Made by a program: the position numbers and the translations under genes. The notes beneath the pieces are model-generated. The model was given only the letters and a program-made list of their open reading frames with translations, made no database searches and was not told the origin of the DNA. Source: Thalassococcus_A lentus (GTDB lineage: Bacteria > Pseudomonadota > Alphaproteobacteria > Rhodobacterales > Rhodobacteraceae). From it: a DNA stretch of 64,000 bases. Below are positions 49,909 to 58,048 of this stretch, one piece after another (position 1 is the first letter of the stretch; the number at the start of each line of letters is the position of its first letter). The stretch lies in the NCBI RefSeq assembly GCF_028023555.1, contig NZ_JAQIOY010000001.1, forward strand, positions 434,001 through 498,000, read 5' to 3'.

Positions 49909-49936
49909 TTGAAAAAGCAAGGGTCGTGGTCTAATT
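49909..49936 (+). promoter_or_regulatory. Candidate promoter of tRNA-Pro
   Basis: TTGAAA (49909-49914), a 16-base spacer and CTAATT (49931-49936) precede the tRNA by 13 bases. The hexamers resemble a sigma-70 promoter only moderately, but the spacing to the mature tRNA end is as expected. Confidence 0.35.
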
Positions 49937-49949
49937 CCGCGGCGACGGT

Positions 49950-50026
49950 CGGAGTGTAGCTCAGCCTGGTAGAGCACTGTCTTCGGGAGGCAGGGGCCGG
50001 AGGTTCGAATCCTCTCACTCCGACCA
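49950..50026 (+). tRNA. tRNA-Pro (anticodon CGG)
   Basis: The 77-base cloverleaf closes fully: acceptor CGGAGTG / CACTCCG, D arm with AGCTCAGCCTGGTAGAGC, anticodon arm CTGTC-TTCGGGA-GGCAG with anticodon CGG, T arm with GGTTCGAATCC, and discriminator A followed by encoded CCA. It decodes CCG. It is the only RNA gene found. The minus-strand oxidoreductase gene ends 104 bases downstream; no integrase or attachment duplication is seen at its 3' end. Confidence 0.96.
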
Positions 50027-50129
50027 ATATTCACCCAAACACCAATGCAGAAGCGACGTTTCCAAAGCGTGTTTTTGCGACCTCCGCGCATTGTGCAGCA
50101 CCCTGTTCGCCGGTTTCAGAAACGAACGC

Positions 50130-51350
50130 CTAAATTACGGCTTTTTCGACCAAAGGCGCATCGCCCAAAATTCGGTCAAAGCCGAACGGTGAAAGGTCCA
50201 ATGACCGGTAGTTGCCGTAGACCAACAATTCTGCCACGCCGCGCCCCATGGCTGGCGATTGCTGCAATCCGTGTCCGGAAAAACCATTCTGGAAAATAAA
50301 ATTCTCCACTTCGGGGTGTGGTCCGACGATGGCGTTCTGGTCGAGTGTGTTGAAGGCATAGTGCCCCGCCCACTCTGTCACCACCTTGATTGCCTCGAAC
50401 TGAGGAATCCGGGTGGCGATGATCGGCCAGACATGGCTTTCCCACAGGCCGTGATCCATTTGGAAATCGTCATAGTTCACGGCGGGGTCGGGATCGCCTT
50501 TGCTACCCGCAAGATAGGTTTGCGGACCATCCTGTCGAAAATGAACACCAGATGGATCAATCGTCAGGGGCAGTTCCTGATTCAGTGGCTGTTCCGCAGT
50601 GAAGATCCAAGTGAACCTTTTGCGTGGCTCCACGGGGATATCGATGCCTGCCATTGCGGCTGTTCGGGCTGCACGGGGCCCAGAGGCATTCACCAATGTG
50701 CCACAGGCAATAACCTCACCTGATTTCAGTGTTACGCTCTGAACGCTGCTACCATTCCGGGCGCGTGTCATGGAAGCAACTTCGTTTGCGATGTATTCAG
50801 CACCCTTTTCGCGGGCACTGCGCCGGAACCAATCGAAAACAGCGCCGCCGTCAAAATAACCTTCGTCGTTTGTATTGATGGACCCAAGAAGAATGTCATC
50901 GAGATTGTAGAACGGGTATTCGGCGCGGATGTCCTCGGGCGTCATCAATCGGGTGGCTGTTCCGGCCTCAACCTGAATTTTTTGATTGCTGCGTAGCACA
51001 TCGGCAAAGGCAGAGGTGTCCGCGAGATACAGGTAGCCATAGTCCTGTATTTCCAGTTCTGGAACGCGGGGATCGCCACCCATGAACGCACGCATGTTTT
51101 TGACGAACTCGGCAGCGAATTGGGAGATCCGCACATTCAACGGGTTGCTGAACTGCTGCCGCATGCATGAATTGGTGTGCGCGGTCGAGGTGAACTCATA
51201 ACTCGGGTCGCGCTCGACCACCAGAATAGAGCCGTCGAAATCGGGATTGTTGGCCAGAAACCATGCGGTGGATGAACCCATGATGGCGCCGCCGACAATA
51301 ACCACGTCGTAGGAGGCTTGTGATGGAGATGACGGAAATGCAGCGCGCAT
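50130..51350 (-). CDS. FAD-dependent oxidoreductase of the DAO / sarcosine oxidase type
   Basis: Protein of 406 residues. The N-terminal FAD motif is YDVVIVGGAIMGSSTAWFLA, with SILVVERDPSYEFTSTAHTNSCMRQQF after it. The substrate domain contains DEGYFDGGAVFDWFRRSAREKGAEYI, and the C-terminal FAD-closing segment is NFIFQNGFSGHGLQQSPAMGRGVAELLV. It resembles FOXRED1/monomeric sarcosine oxidase-like amine oxidases. MRAAFPSS at 51350 has AAAGG seven bases upstream, so it is chosen over an extension to 51392. It is divergent from the SBP56 gene across 342 bases. Oxidative removal of N-methyl or amino groups would fit the methylated-amine theme, but the substrate is unknown. Confidence 0.87.
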   Translation of the reverse strand: MRAAFPSSPSQASYDVVIVGGAIMGSSTAWFLANNPDFDGSILVVERDPSYEFTSTAHTNSCMRQQFSNPLNVRISQFAAEFVKNMRAFMGGDPRVPELEIQDYGYLYLADTSAFADVLRSNQKIQVEAGTATRLMTPEDIRAEYPFYNLDDILLGSINTNDEGYFDGGAVFDWFRRSAREKGAEYIANEVASMTRARNGSSVQSVTLKSGEVIACGTLVNASGPRAARTAAMAGIDIPVEPRKRFTWIFTAEQPLNQELPLTIDPSGVHFRQDGPQTYLAGSKGDPDPAVNYDDFQMDHGLWESHVWPIIATRIPQFEAIKVVTEWAGHYAFNTLDQNAIVGPHPEVENFIFQNGFSGHGLQQSPAMGRGVAELLVYGNYRSLDLSPFGFDRILGDAPLVEKAVI

Positions 51351-51692
51351 CAAATGACCTTTCCCGGCTTCGTTGTGAACGCGGATTGGCAACCATGCTG
51401 CCCGCCAAAATCGACGGCAAGGGGGTCTATCTCTCTCGTCATCTGCCTCTCCCCGATTTTCTTATCTGATCGTACGCGAGTTACCGGAGCTTGATCCAAT
51501 TTTAATTTGTGGTGCGTTTAGCATTGAATAGCCCCAGCTAACCCTCGTTCTGTCTGGATCACGGTCTGGTTGCAGTCAGTGTTTTTGACACACCAGAAAG
51601 AATTTGCCGGAATCGGAAACCTGTGCAAGCCTCAGGACAGTATCGCAAAAAGAATACCGTTTTAAGAAAACTGTTCCATGGGAGGAGCTATT
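51351..51692. other. Divergent intergenic region (oxidoreductase / SBP56)
   Basis: These 342 bases must contain promoters for both divergent genes. The part near 51430-51540 is A+T-rich (TTTTAATTTG) and GTGT-TTTTG-ACAC at 51578-51590 is a short inverted repeat. I see no ORF, RNA gene or terminator. Confidence 0.4.
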
Positions 51693-53093
51693 ATGAACTT
51701 ACGTCCCGATCCAACGTTCCACGCAACGCCTAAACTTGCGATGGAAGCGCCGGCCGAGAATTTGGCATTCACATTGATGCTGAGCCCCGATGGCTCGCAA
51801 CCCGATGGTCTGGCGATTGTTGATGTCGATCCGAATTCGGAAACTTACAGTCAGATTGTTCATCAGGTGATCATGCCAAACACAGGTGATGAGTTTCATC
51901 ATTTTGGATGGAACGCCTGCTCATCAGCGCTGTCTCCTCTGACCGGTCATGCCTTTCTGGAGCGCCGCTACCTGATCATTCCCGGAATCCGATCTTCTCG
52001 GATTTACGTCATTGACGTGAAAGAACCGCTTAAGGCGAAGATCCACAAGATCATCGAGCCGGAAGAGGTGTTCTCGAAAACAGGATATTCCCGTCCGCAT
52101 ACAATCCATTGTGGTCCGGAAGGCATCTATGTTTCCACACTCGGTGGTGGCGGCGAAGACGGCACAGACGGACCTCCGGGAATCTTCATCATGGATTGCG
52201 AGACGTTCGAGATCCTTGGCCGCTATGAAATGGATCGCGGCGAGCAGACCAAGCACTATGACTTTTGGTGGAACCTGCCGCGTGACTACATGGTCAGCAG
52301 TGAATGGGGCCTGCCGCCGCAGTTTGAAAACGGCATCGTGCCCGAAGATTTGCTGTCCAATAAATATGGGCACAAAATCCACTTCTGGAACCTGCGGGAA
52401 CGCAAGAACGTCCAGACAATCGATCTGGGGGCCAATCACCAGATGGCGCTTGAAATCCGCCCCGCGCATGACCCGTCCAAGGACTATGGTTTCTGCGGCG
52501 TCGTGGTGGATACCACCAACCTGCAAGGCGCGATCTTTACGTGGTGGCAGAAAGACGACGGCACATTCGAAGCGAAGAAGACGATCACAATCGATCCTGT
52601 TCCAGCGGATGCGGATGACTTGCCCGAGCTGCTGAAAGGCTTTGGTGCTTGTCCTCCACTGGTTACGGACATCGATTTGTCACTGGATGACAAATACCTC
52701 TACGTGGCGTGCTGGGGGCTGGGCGAAATGCACCAGTATGACGTGTCCGATCCGATGAACCCCGTCCTCGCGGGCAAGGTTGAAATCGGTGGCATCGTTA
52801 AAAAGACCCCGCACCCCAACGGCAAAACTTTTGGATATGGGCCGCAGATGGTTGAGATCAGCCGTGACGGCAAGCGGGTCTATTGGACCAACTCGCTCTA
52901 TTCCACATGGGACGATCAGTTCTATCCGGGTGAGCGGGGCGCGGCGATGGTCATGGCAAACGTCGGAGAAAACGGTGGGCTGACTCTGGATGAAAACTTC
53001 TGGGTGGACTTCCCGGATGGCTATCGCAGCCACCAGATCCGACTGGAAGGTGGCGACTGCTCCACAGACAGTTTCTGCTATCCTTCCGTCTGA
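51693..53093 (+). CDS. mtoX: SBP56 / selenium-binding-protein family, probable methanethiol oxidase
   Basis: Protein of 466 residues alignable by eye with human SELENBP1 from end to end: FHHFGWNACSSAL (Cys76), SSRIYVIDV, KIHKIIEPEEV, YDFWWNLPRDYMVSSEWGLPP, LVTDIDLSLDDKYLYVACWGLGEMHQYDVSDP and the end GGDCSTDSFCYPSV. Bacterial members oxidise methanethiol to formaldehyde, sulfide and peroxide. There is no signal peptide, whereas the studied Hyphomicrobium enzyme is periplasmic. GGAGGAG precedes the ATG by six bases. A metal-transporter-like gene follows after three bases, fitting a metal-dependent enzyme. Family is certain; the enzymatic assignment and symbol are by homology. Confidence 0.85.
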   Translation: MNLRPDPTFHATPKLAMEAPAENLAFTLMLSPDGSQPDGLAIVDVDPNSETYSQIVHQVIMPNTGDEFHHFGWNACSSALSPLTGHAFLERRYLIIPGIRSSRIYVIDVKEPLKAKIHKIIEPEEVFSKTGYSRPHTIHCGPEGIYVSTLGGGGEDGTDGPPGIFIMDCETFEILGRYEMDRGEQTKHYDFWWNLPRDYMVSSEWGLPPQFENGIVPEDLLSNKYGHKIHFWNLRERKNVQTIDLGANHQMALEIRPAHDPSKDYGFCGVVVDTTNLQGAIFTWWQKDDGTFEAKKTITIDPVPADADDLPELLKGFGACPPLVTDIDLSLDDKYLYVACWGLGEMHQYDVSDPMNPVLAGKVEIGGIVKKTPHPNGKTFGYGPQMVEISRDGKRVYWTNSLYSTWDDQFYPGERGAAMVMANVGENGGLTLDENFWVDFPDGYRSHQIRLEGGDCSTDSFCYPSV

Positions 53094-53096
53094 CGC

Positions 53097-53756
53097 ATGG
53101 AAGCAGTGAATTCGGCGACGGCCCTTTGGTGGGCCGTTGTTGCCTCTGGCATCTATCACGGGGTCAATCCGGGAATGGGTTGGCCCCTTGCGGTGTCGGC
53201 GGCCCTGATGGACCGAAAACGCGGAAGCCTCTACAAAGCGCTGGGCGCTTTGGCGATTGGGCATTTGATCGCGATGGCTGCGATCCTTTTTCCATTTTCT
53301 GCCTTGTTGTTTCTGGCCGAATGGCAGCGCGAAATTCAGATAGGTGCCGCTTGTCTGGTCATTGCGCTGGGCATCTACCTGTTGATCAATCGTCGGCATC
53401 CCCGTTTCCTTGCGCGGGTGCCTCCGACCAAGCTGGCCCTGTGGTCCTTTTTGGCTGCAATGGCGCATGGGGCCGGATTGATGTTGGTCCCGATCTATCT
53501 TGGCATTTGTCGAACGATAGAGACGGACGCAGGTCATGCAGCAGCCGATAGCCTTATGGCGGGCAACGCAGGGATCGCGGTTGTTGTGGCATTGGCCCAC
53601 ACGCTTGCGATGACTGTGTCGGGCGGGCTGGTCGCCGTTGGTGTTTACCATTGGCTTGGGCTGAAGTTTCTGTCGAAGAGCTGGTTCAACCTCGATGTGG
53701 TCTGGGCCCTCAGCCTTGTTCTGGTTGGTGTTTTGTCGCTCTTGTTTTTGCACTAG
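53097..53756 (+). CDS. RcnA/NicO-like or HupE-like metal transporter
   Basis: Protein of 219 residues with about six membrane helices. The first helix carries ASGIYHGVNPGMGWPLAVSAAL, like the HG-x-x-PG motif of RcnA/NicO nickel-cobalt transporters, and a later one has FLAAMAHGAGLMLVPIYL, a second His site. It begins three bases after the SBP56 stop with no clear ribosome binding site, so translation is probably coupled. The context suggests it supplies or balances the metal of the SBP56 enzyme (copper in the studied methanethiol oxidase). Both metal and direction are inference. Confidence 0.72.
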   Translation: MEAVNSATALWWAVVASGIYHGVNPGMGWPLAVSAALMDRKRGSLYKALGALAIGHLIAMAAILFPFSALLFLAEWQREIQIGAACLVIALGIYLLINRRHPRFLARVPPTKLALWSFLAAMAHGAGLMLVPIYLGICRTIETDAGHAAADSLMAGNAGIAVVVALAHTLAMTVSGGLVAVGVYHWLGLKFLSKSWFNLDVVWALSLVLVGVLSLLFLH

Positions 53757-53768
53757 TGCGCCAAGCGC

Positions 53769-55061
53769 CTATTTGGCAAAGAGCGACCCGATCGTTTTTC
53801 TGGCAACATGCCGCGCGACAAGCGCTGACAGAACCAATCCACTCGCCACGCCAAGGGCAATCGCGAAACGGACGCCTGCTATTCCAAAGTCAAAGACCGA
53901 AGTCAGCAGCCAAATGAAGAAGGCGATTGCGATGACCTGTCGGTAGAACCCGATCCACATCGTCCAGACGGCGTATTTGACGGCCTGCAAGAATGAATTG
54001 ATCGCAAACAGCATGACGTATAGCGGCAGGATCACGGCCTCGACCTTGAGAAACAATGCACCGTCCGCAATCACCGCGGGGTCGTCCGAAAACAGGCTGG
54101 TTGCCCACCCCCCGCCGAACCACAGGAATGGAAATGCGACCGCCGCGGTGGTCCCGCCCAGCATGCAGCATCGCCAAAAGGCTTCCTTGACCCGGTCAAA
54201 ATGCTCGGCACCAAAGTTTTGCGCGGCAATTGGTGTCAAAGCGATGGTTATGCCAAGGGCTGGCAGCAGGAACAGCTGTTCCATTCTCAAGGCAATTCCG
54301 TAAGCCGCGAGCGCTTCGGGCCCGTAGGATTTGAGCGCGAATTGAACGATGAAGCCGCTGGCGAACGTGATCAGCAGGGCGAAGCTGGAAGGGACGGCTT
54401 GGCGGGCAATGGTCGCCTGTCTGACCAGTTGCGGCACAAAGTCAGCGACGCGCAGCCCCTCCATGAAATTGCGCCCAAAGACGCGGGAGAGGATGAACAA
54501 GGCCACCCCGGTTTGACTGATAACCGTGGCCAGAGCGATGCCGCCAAACCCAATCCCCGGGATCACGCCGGGTATTCCGAACGTTAGCAAGGGTGTCAGG
54601 CCGATATTCACGATCAAAGCCACCAGAAGCGCACGCTGCATCGACACTGTATCGCCACGCGCTTGCAGAATGCCGTTCCCGCCATATCCGAGAATAAAGC
54701 CCGGTAGCGACAGCACCATCCAGTTGAAATAGACCTGTCCTGCGTCGCGATAGGCGCCCGGCTCTGACACCAAGGCGATCAGAGTGGGGCCTATGATCAG
54801 AGCCAACCCCATCATTGTGGCGGTCGCGAGGACGGCGTAGCTCAATCCCTGCGCTGCCAAGTGTCTGGCTTCGTCGCGATCCTTGCGGCCATTGGCATTG
54901 CCGATGAGTGCGCTCATGGCAGAGCCGAGCCCAAATCCAACCGCGACCAGAACGAAAAAGGCCTGAAACCCGACGCTCATGCCGGCCTGGGCCTGCGTTC
55001 CGAGGTATCCGGCATAGAATGTGTCGACCACATTGTAGAGCGTGCTGAAAAGCATTCCCAA
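53769..55061 (-). CDS. MATE-family efflux transporter, start codon uncertain
   Basis: Protein of at least 430 residues with twelve predicted helices (DTFYAGYLGTQAQAGMSVGFQAFF is the helix 1-2 region typical of NorM/DinF-type MATE). TTG at 55061 is the first usable start in frame, but it lies inside helix 1. The upstream frame is open to a TGA at 55152 and encodes the family N-terminus, EHDLTQGPIKGHFRTLAIPA, without any ATG, GTG or TTG. ATT at 55130 or CTG at 55115 could serve, or the start was lost by mutation. A terminator lies just upstream, leaving little room for a promoter. The transporter fold is clear but expression is doubtful. Confidence 0.8.
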   Translation of the reverse strand: MGMLFSTLYNVVDTFYAGYLGTQAQAGMSVGFQAFFVLVAVGFGLGSAMSALIGNANGRKDRDEARHLAAQGLSYAVLATATMMGLALIIGPTLIALVSEPGAYRDAGQVYFNWMVLSLPGFILGYGGNGILQARGDTVSMQRALLVALIVNIGLTPLLTFGIPGVIPGIGFGGIALATVISQTGVALFILSRVFGRNFMEGLRVADFVPQLVRQATIARQAVPSSFALLITFASGFIVQFALKSYGPEALAAYGIALRMEQLFLLPALGITIALTPIAAQNFGAEHFDRVKEAFWRCCMLGGTTAAVAFPFLWFGGGWATSLFSDDPAVIADGALFLKVEAVILPLYVMLFAINSFLQAVKYAVWTMWIGFYRQVIAIAFFIWLLTSVFDFGIAGVRFAIALGVASGLVLSALVARHVARKTIGSLFAK

Positions 55062-55153
55062 CGCTGCTGGAATTGCGAGCGTCCGGAAATGGCCTTTGAT
55101 CGGGCCTTGGGTCAGATCGTGTTCGATAATTGAGCTGCCAGAATAGGGGGGTC

Positions 55154-55189
55154 AAAAAATAGCCCCGGGGCCTGTGTGGCTCCGGGGCT
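55154..55189 (-). terminator. Intrinsic terminator of the binding-protein gene
   Basis: Minus strand: AGCCCCGGAGCC, loop ACACA, GGCCCCGGGGCT, then ATTTTTTG. The stem of twelve pairs has one mismatch. It ends the transcript of the binding-protein gene 25 bases after its stop and lies directly before the MATE frame. Confidence 0.88.
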
Positions 55190-55213
55190 GATCATGTGTT
55201 CGTCGGGCGGCCT

Positions 55214-55987
55214 TTACAGGCCCCACTTTGCGGCGGTGCGGTCAAAAAAGCCCTGTTTCTTTTTGAGCGTGATCCAGCTGTTGACGTAGTTGATCCAGAC
55301 CTGATCTGCCTGAGGAAGCAGCATCGCAATCGGTGTTGGGGCACGTGGTGCTTCGACGCCGATCTGACGCAGGTTCGGGAACTTCTCGAGAAGGGTCGAG
55401 CCTTCGATGTTGGAGGTTACAAAGACATCGGCGCGTCCTGACAGAACCTCTTGGTATCCACGTGCGGGCGCTTCGACCACGATGATTTCTGCATTAGGGA
55501 ACCAGTCGCGCACAAATTTCTCAAAGCTGGTGCCAAGCGTTGTTGCGACCTTAACGTCTGCAGCATTGATTGCGTCCCAGCCATCAAAACGGCCTTCGTT
55601 CTCTGCCATTGTAAAGGGCAGGATTTCCACGTCGATGTAGCTTTGGGAATAGCCTGCCGCCTTGAGGCGGGCAGCGCTGATCGAGGCTGAACCGGTCATG
55701 TGGTAGTTCCCGGCCACAACACCGTTCACAAGTGTTTTCCAGTCTGTCGGAACCATTTCCAGTTCGACGCCCAGATCTTTTGCCAGTTCGGTCATGACGT
55801 CGATATCGTACCCTTTGTACGAATTTGTCGCCGGGTCGCGTACGGACATCGGATTCCAGTCGCCGGTGGTGCCGACTTTCAGAACGCCGCCATTGAGAAT
55901 TTCGTTCAGGGCCGACTGTGCGGATGCCGGGACTGCCAGTGACAGGGTCACGGCTGCAGCAGCGACCAAAGATTTCAGAAGTTTCAT
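55214..55987 (-). CDS. Family 3 extracellular substrate-binding protein (PheC-like)
   Basis: Periplasmic protein of 257 residues. The signal peptide is MKLLKSLVAAAAVTLSLAVPASA, cleaved before QSALNE. LNEILNGGVLKVGTTGDWNPMSVRD is the SBP_bac_3 start and closely resembles cyclohexadienyl dehydratase PheC (RVGTTGDYKPFS), so an enzymatic role is a minor alternative. Ordinary amino-acid binding is favoured because an ATPase and permease gene stand divergently 112 bases away. The ATG at 55987 is selected for the signal peptide; its ribosome binding site is weak (AGGT). It has its own terminator, so the binding protein is regulated apart from the membrane parts. Confidence 0.87.
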   Translation of the reverse strand: MKLLKSLVAAAAVTLSLAVPASAQSALNEILNGGVLKVGTTGDWNPMSVRDPATNSYKGYDIDVMTELAKDLGVELEMVPTDWKTLVNGVVAGNYHMTGSASISAARLKAAGYSQSYIDVEILPFTMAENEGRFDGWDAINAADVKVATTLGTSFEKFVRDWFPNAEIIVVEAPARGYQEVLSGRADVFVTSNIEGSTLLEKFPNLRQIGVEAPRAPTPIAMLLPQADQVWINYVNSWITLKKKQGFFDRTAAKWGL

Positions 55988-56099
55988 CGATTTACCTATG
56001 TTGGTGTCAGTTGGAATAGTTCTGAGCGTTCGTGTGTTTTTGCTATGTAGATTTCTGAGCGGGCAAGTCATACTGATCCTCGGTCATCGGGGAAAAGCC

Positions 56100-56843
56100 A
56101 TGTCGCAAAGCGGTCCTGCCATCGAAATCAGCGCGCTCAATAAGTGGTTCGGGGACTACCATGCGCTGAGGGACATTGACTTGCAAGTTGAGCATGGCGA
56201 AAGAATTGTCGTCTGCGGCCCGTCCGGGTCCGGGAAATCAACGTTGATCCGCTGCGTTAACTCACTTGAAACGCACGATTCCGGAACAATCCGTGTAGAT
56301 GGTCTGGAAATGCGGGACGCTGCATCGGTTGCAAAGGTCAGGGCCGAAGTCGGGATGGTCTTTCAACAGTTTAACCTATTCCCTCACCTGACAATTCTTC
56401 AGAACCTGACGCTTGGGCCGACGAAGGCGCGCGGCTTGTCGCAAAAGGACGCCGAGCAAAAGGCCATGGCCTACCTTGAACGCGTGCAAATCCCGGATCA
56501 AGCGCACAAGAGACCCAAGGAACTCTCGGGTGGTCAGCAGCAAAGGGTCGCTATTGCGCGTTCGCTCTGTATGGAGCCGAAAATCATGCTGTTCGATGAA
56601 CCGACGTCGGCGCTTGATCCTGAAATGATCGCCGAGGTTCTGGACGTGATCCTAGATCTGGCCAATGACGGAATGACGATGATCGTGGTCACGCATGAAA
56701 TGGGCTTTGCACGCAAGGCGGCGGACCGGATGATCTTTATGGATCATGGGGCCATTGTTGAAACCGGCACGCCGGACGTGTTCTTTGATGCGCCAAAATC
56801 CGAACGCTGCCGCACGTTCCTTTCGCAAATCCTGCACCACTGA
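56100..56843 (+). CDS. Polar amino acid ABC transporter ATP-binding protein (GlnQ/HisP type)
   Basis: Protein of 247 residues. Walker A is CGPSGSGKSTLIRCVN, the Q-loop GMVFQQFNLFPHLTILQNL, the signature LSGGQQQRVAIARSL, Walker B IMLFDEPTSALDPEM and the switch His is in VVTHEMGFA. The C-terminal SERCRTFLSQIL is typical of PAAT ATPases. ATG at 56100 has GGGGA upstream; the longer open frame from 55794 is antisense to the binding-protein gene. The permease gene follows after ten bases, while the binding protein is on the opposite strand. Confidence 0.94.
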   Translation: MSQSGPAIEISALNKWFGDYHALRDIDLQVEHGERIVVCGPSGSGKSTLIRCVNSLETHDSGTIRVDGLEMRDAASVAKVRAEVGMVFQQFNLFPHLTILQNLTLGPTKARGLSQKDAEQKAMAYLERVQIPDQAHKRPKELSGGQQQRVAIARSLCMEPKIMLFDEPTSALDPEMIAEVLDVILDLANDGMTMIVVTHEMGFARKAADRMIFMDHGAIVETGTPDVFFDAPKSERCRTFLSQILHH

Positions 56844-56853
56844 AGGCCTGCAT

Positions 56854-57618
56854 ATGAGACCTGTATCCATGATACTGATTGCGGCTTGTCTGGTTTTGGC
56901 GGGCTGCGGAAGCACCGGAAACTGGGGGTGGTACGTCATCAACCCATCGACCGAGCAAGGAATGAACAACATTCGTTTCCTGCTCAATGGGTTTGGCGCG
57001 ACAATTCTGCTGTCCGTCATTGCAGCTGCGCTGTCCATGACAATTGGTCTGGTGGTCGCACTGCCCGGGATGTCATCGAACCGTTGGGTGCGCATGCCAT
57101 CGCGGATCTATATCGAATTCGTTCGCGCGATCCCGCTTTTGCCGATGCTATTCTGGGTCTTCTACGGTTTGCCTGTTGTGCTCAAATCCATGGGGATTAG
57201 CGTCAGCATTGACGCCTTCTGGGGGGCAATCATCACGCTTGCCATCTCTGACAGTGCCTTTACCGCTGAAATCTATCGATCGGGCATTCAGTCCATCGCG
57301 AAGGGACAGCATGAAGCGGCTAAGACCATCGGGCTGAATTATCGCCAGACTATGCGGTATGTCATCCTGCCTCAGGCCATCCGGCGTATTCTGCCGCCTT
57401 TGGCAAACCAGTTCATCTACATCGTGAAGATGAGCGCCTTTGCATCTGTGATTGGCATGCAGGAATTGACACGCCGCGCCAACGAACTGGTGGTGACGGA
57501 ATATCGTCCGTTGGAAATCTACACGCTGCTAATCTTTGAATATCTTGTTCTGGTTCTGATCATCAGCTTTTTCGTGCGCTGGCTGGAACGCAAGATGGGC
57601 GCAGACGAAAGCAAATAA
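56854..57618 (+). CDS. Polar amino acid ABC transporter permease with lipobox-like N-terminus
   Basis: Protein of 254 residues. Five or so membrane helices follow residue 40, with the family start NIRFLLNGFGATILLSVIAAALSM, VRAIPLLPMLFWVFYGLP, and the EAA loop SIAKGQHEAAKTIGLNYRQTMRYVILPQA. Unusually, residues 1-18 form a lipoprotein signal, MRPVSMILIAACLVLAGC (Cys18), followed by GSTGNWGWYVINPST. If processed, the permease would be lipid-anchored at its periplasmic N-terminus. The gene lies ten bases after the ATPase gene and eleven bases before an AhpD-like gene. Confidence 0.9.
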   Translation: MRPVSMILIAACLVLAGCGSTGNWGWYVINPSTEQGMNNIRFLLNGFGATILLSVIAAALSMTIGLVVALPGMSSNRWVRMPSRIYIEFVRAIPLLPMLFWVFYGLPVVLKSMGISVSIDAFWGAIITLAISDSAFTAEIYRSGIQSIAKGQHEAAKTIGLNYRQTMRYVILPQAIRRILPPLANQFIYIVKMSAFASVIGMQELTRRANELVVTEYRPLEIYTLLIFEYLVLVLIISFFVRWLERKMGADESK

Positions 57619-57629
57619 GGAAGCAAGAC

Positions 57630-57971
57630 ATGAGCTGGACAGATTTTCTGAATGAAACGAATGGCCGGATCGGGACTCTGCAAAAGCAGACACCGCAAAT
57701 GTTCGAGGGTTTCGGGACCATGTCCAAAGCCGCGAAAAAGAGCGGTGCGCTTGACGAAAAAACCAAAGAACTGATCGCGCTGGGTATCGCAATTTCCACC
57801 CGCTGCGACAGCTGTATCGCTTTCCACGTCAAATCGCTGGTGCGCCTTGGCACGAGCCGCGAAGAGTTCTGCGAAGCGCTTGAGATGATCGGATATATGG
57901 GTGGTGGGCCATCGATTGCCTTTGGAGCCAAAGCGCTCGAAGCCTACGATGAATTTTCTGCCGCCGGATAG
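57630..57971 (+). CDS. AhpD-like carboxymuconolactone decarboxylase-family protein
   Basis: Protein of 113 residues. The redox motif C-D-S-C (Cys59, Cys62) with His66 in STRCDSCIAFHVKSLVRLG matches the AhpD-like subgroup of CMD proteins, which act as peroxidases or thiol reductases rather than decarboxylases. The rest, GTSREEFCEALEMIGYMGGGPSIAFGAKALEAYDEF, is the standard helical end. AAGGAAG precedes the ATG. It follows the ABC permease gene by eleven bases and the class III dehydrogenase gene follows after 77, so it may be part of either transcript. Confidence 0.88.
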   Translation: MSWTDFLNETNGRIGTLQKQTPQMFEGFGTMSKAAKKSGALDEKTKELIALGIAISTRCDSCIAFHVKSLVRLGTSREEFCEALEMIGYMGGGPSIAFGAKALEAYDEFSAAG

Positions 57972-58048
57972 CCCGGGAATCGCACACAAGCATTGCGACA
58001 AGCCGCGCAATCGCGCAGTCTTGGAGCAATTGAACGGGAGGATATTCA

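Noticed and set aside
49950..50130. tRNA-Pro as an integration site for a mobile element
   Set aside because: No integrase gene, no duplicated tRNA 3' end, and flanking genes look like ordinary chromosome.
55794..56099. Upstream extension of the GlnQ-type ATPase
   Set aside because: It is antisense to the binding-protein gene's signal peptide and absent from the family. ATG 56100 fits.
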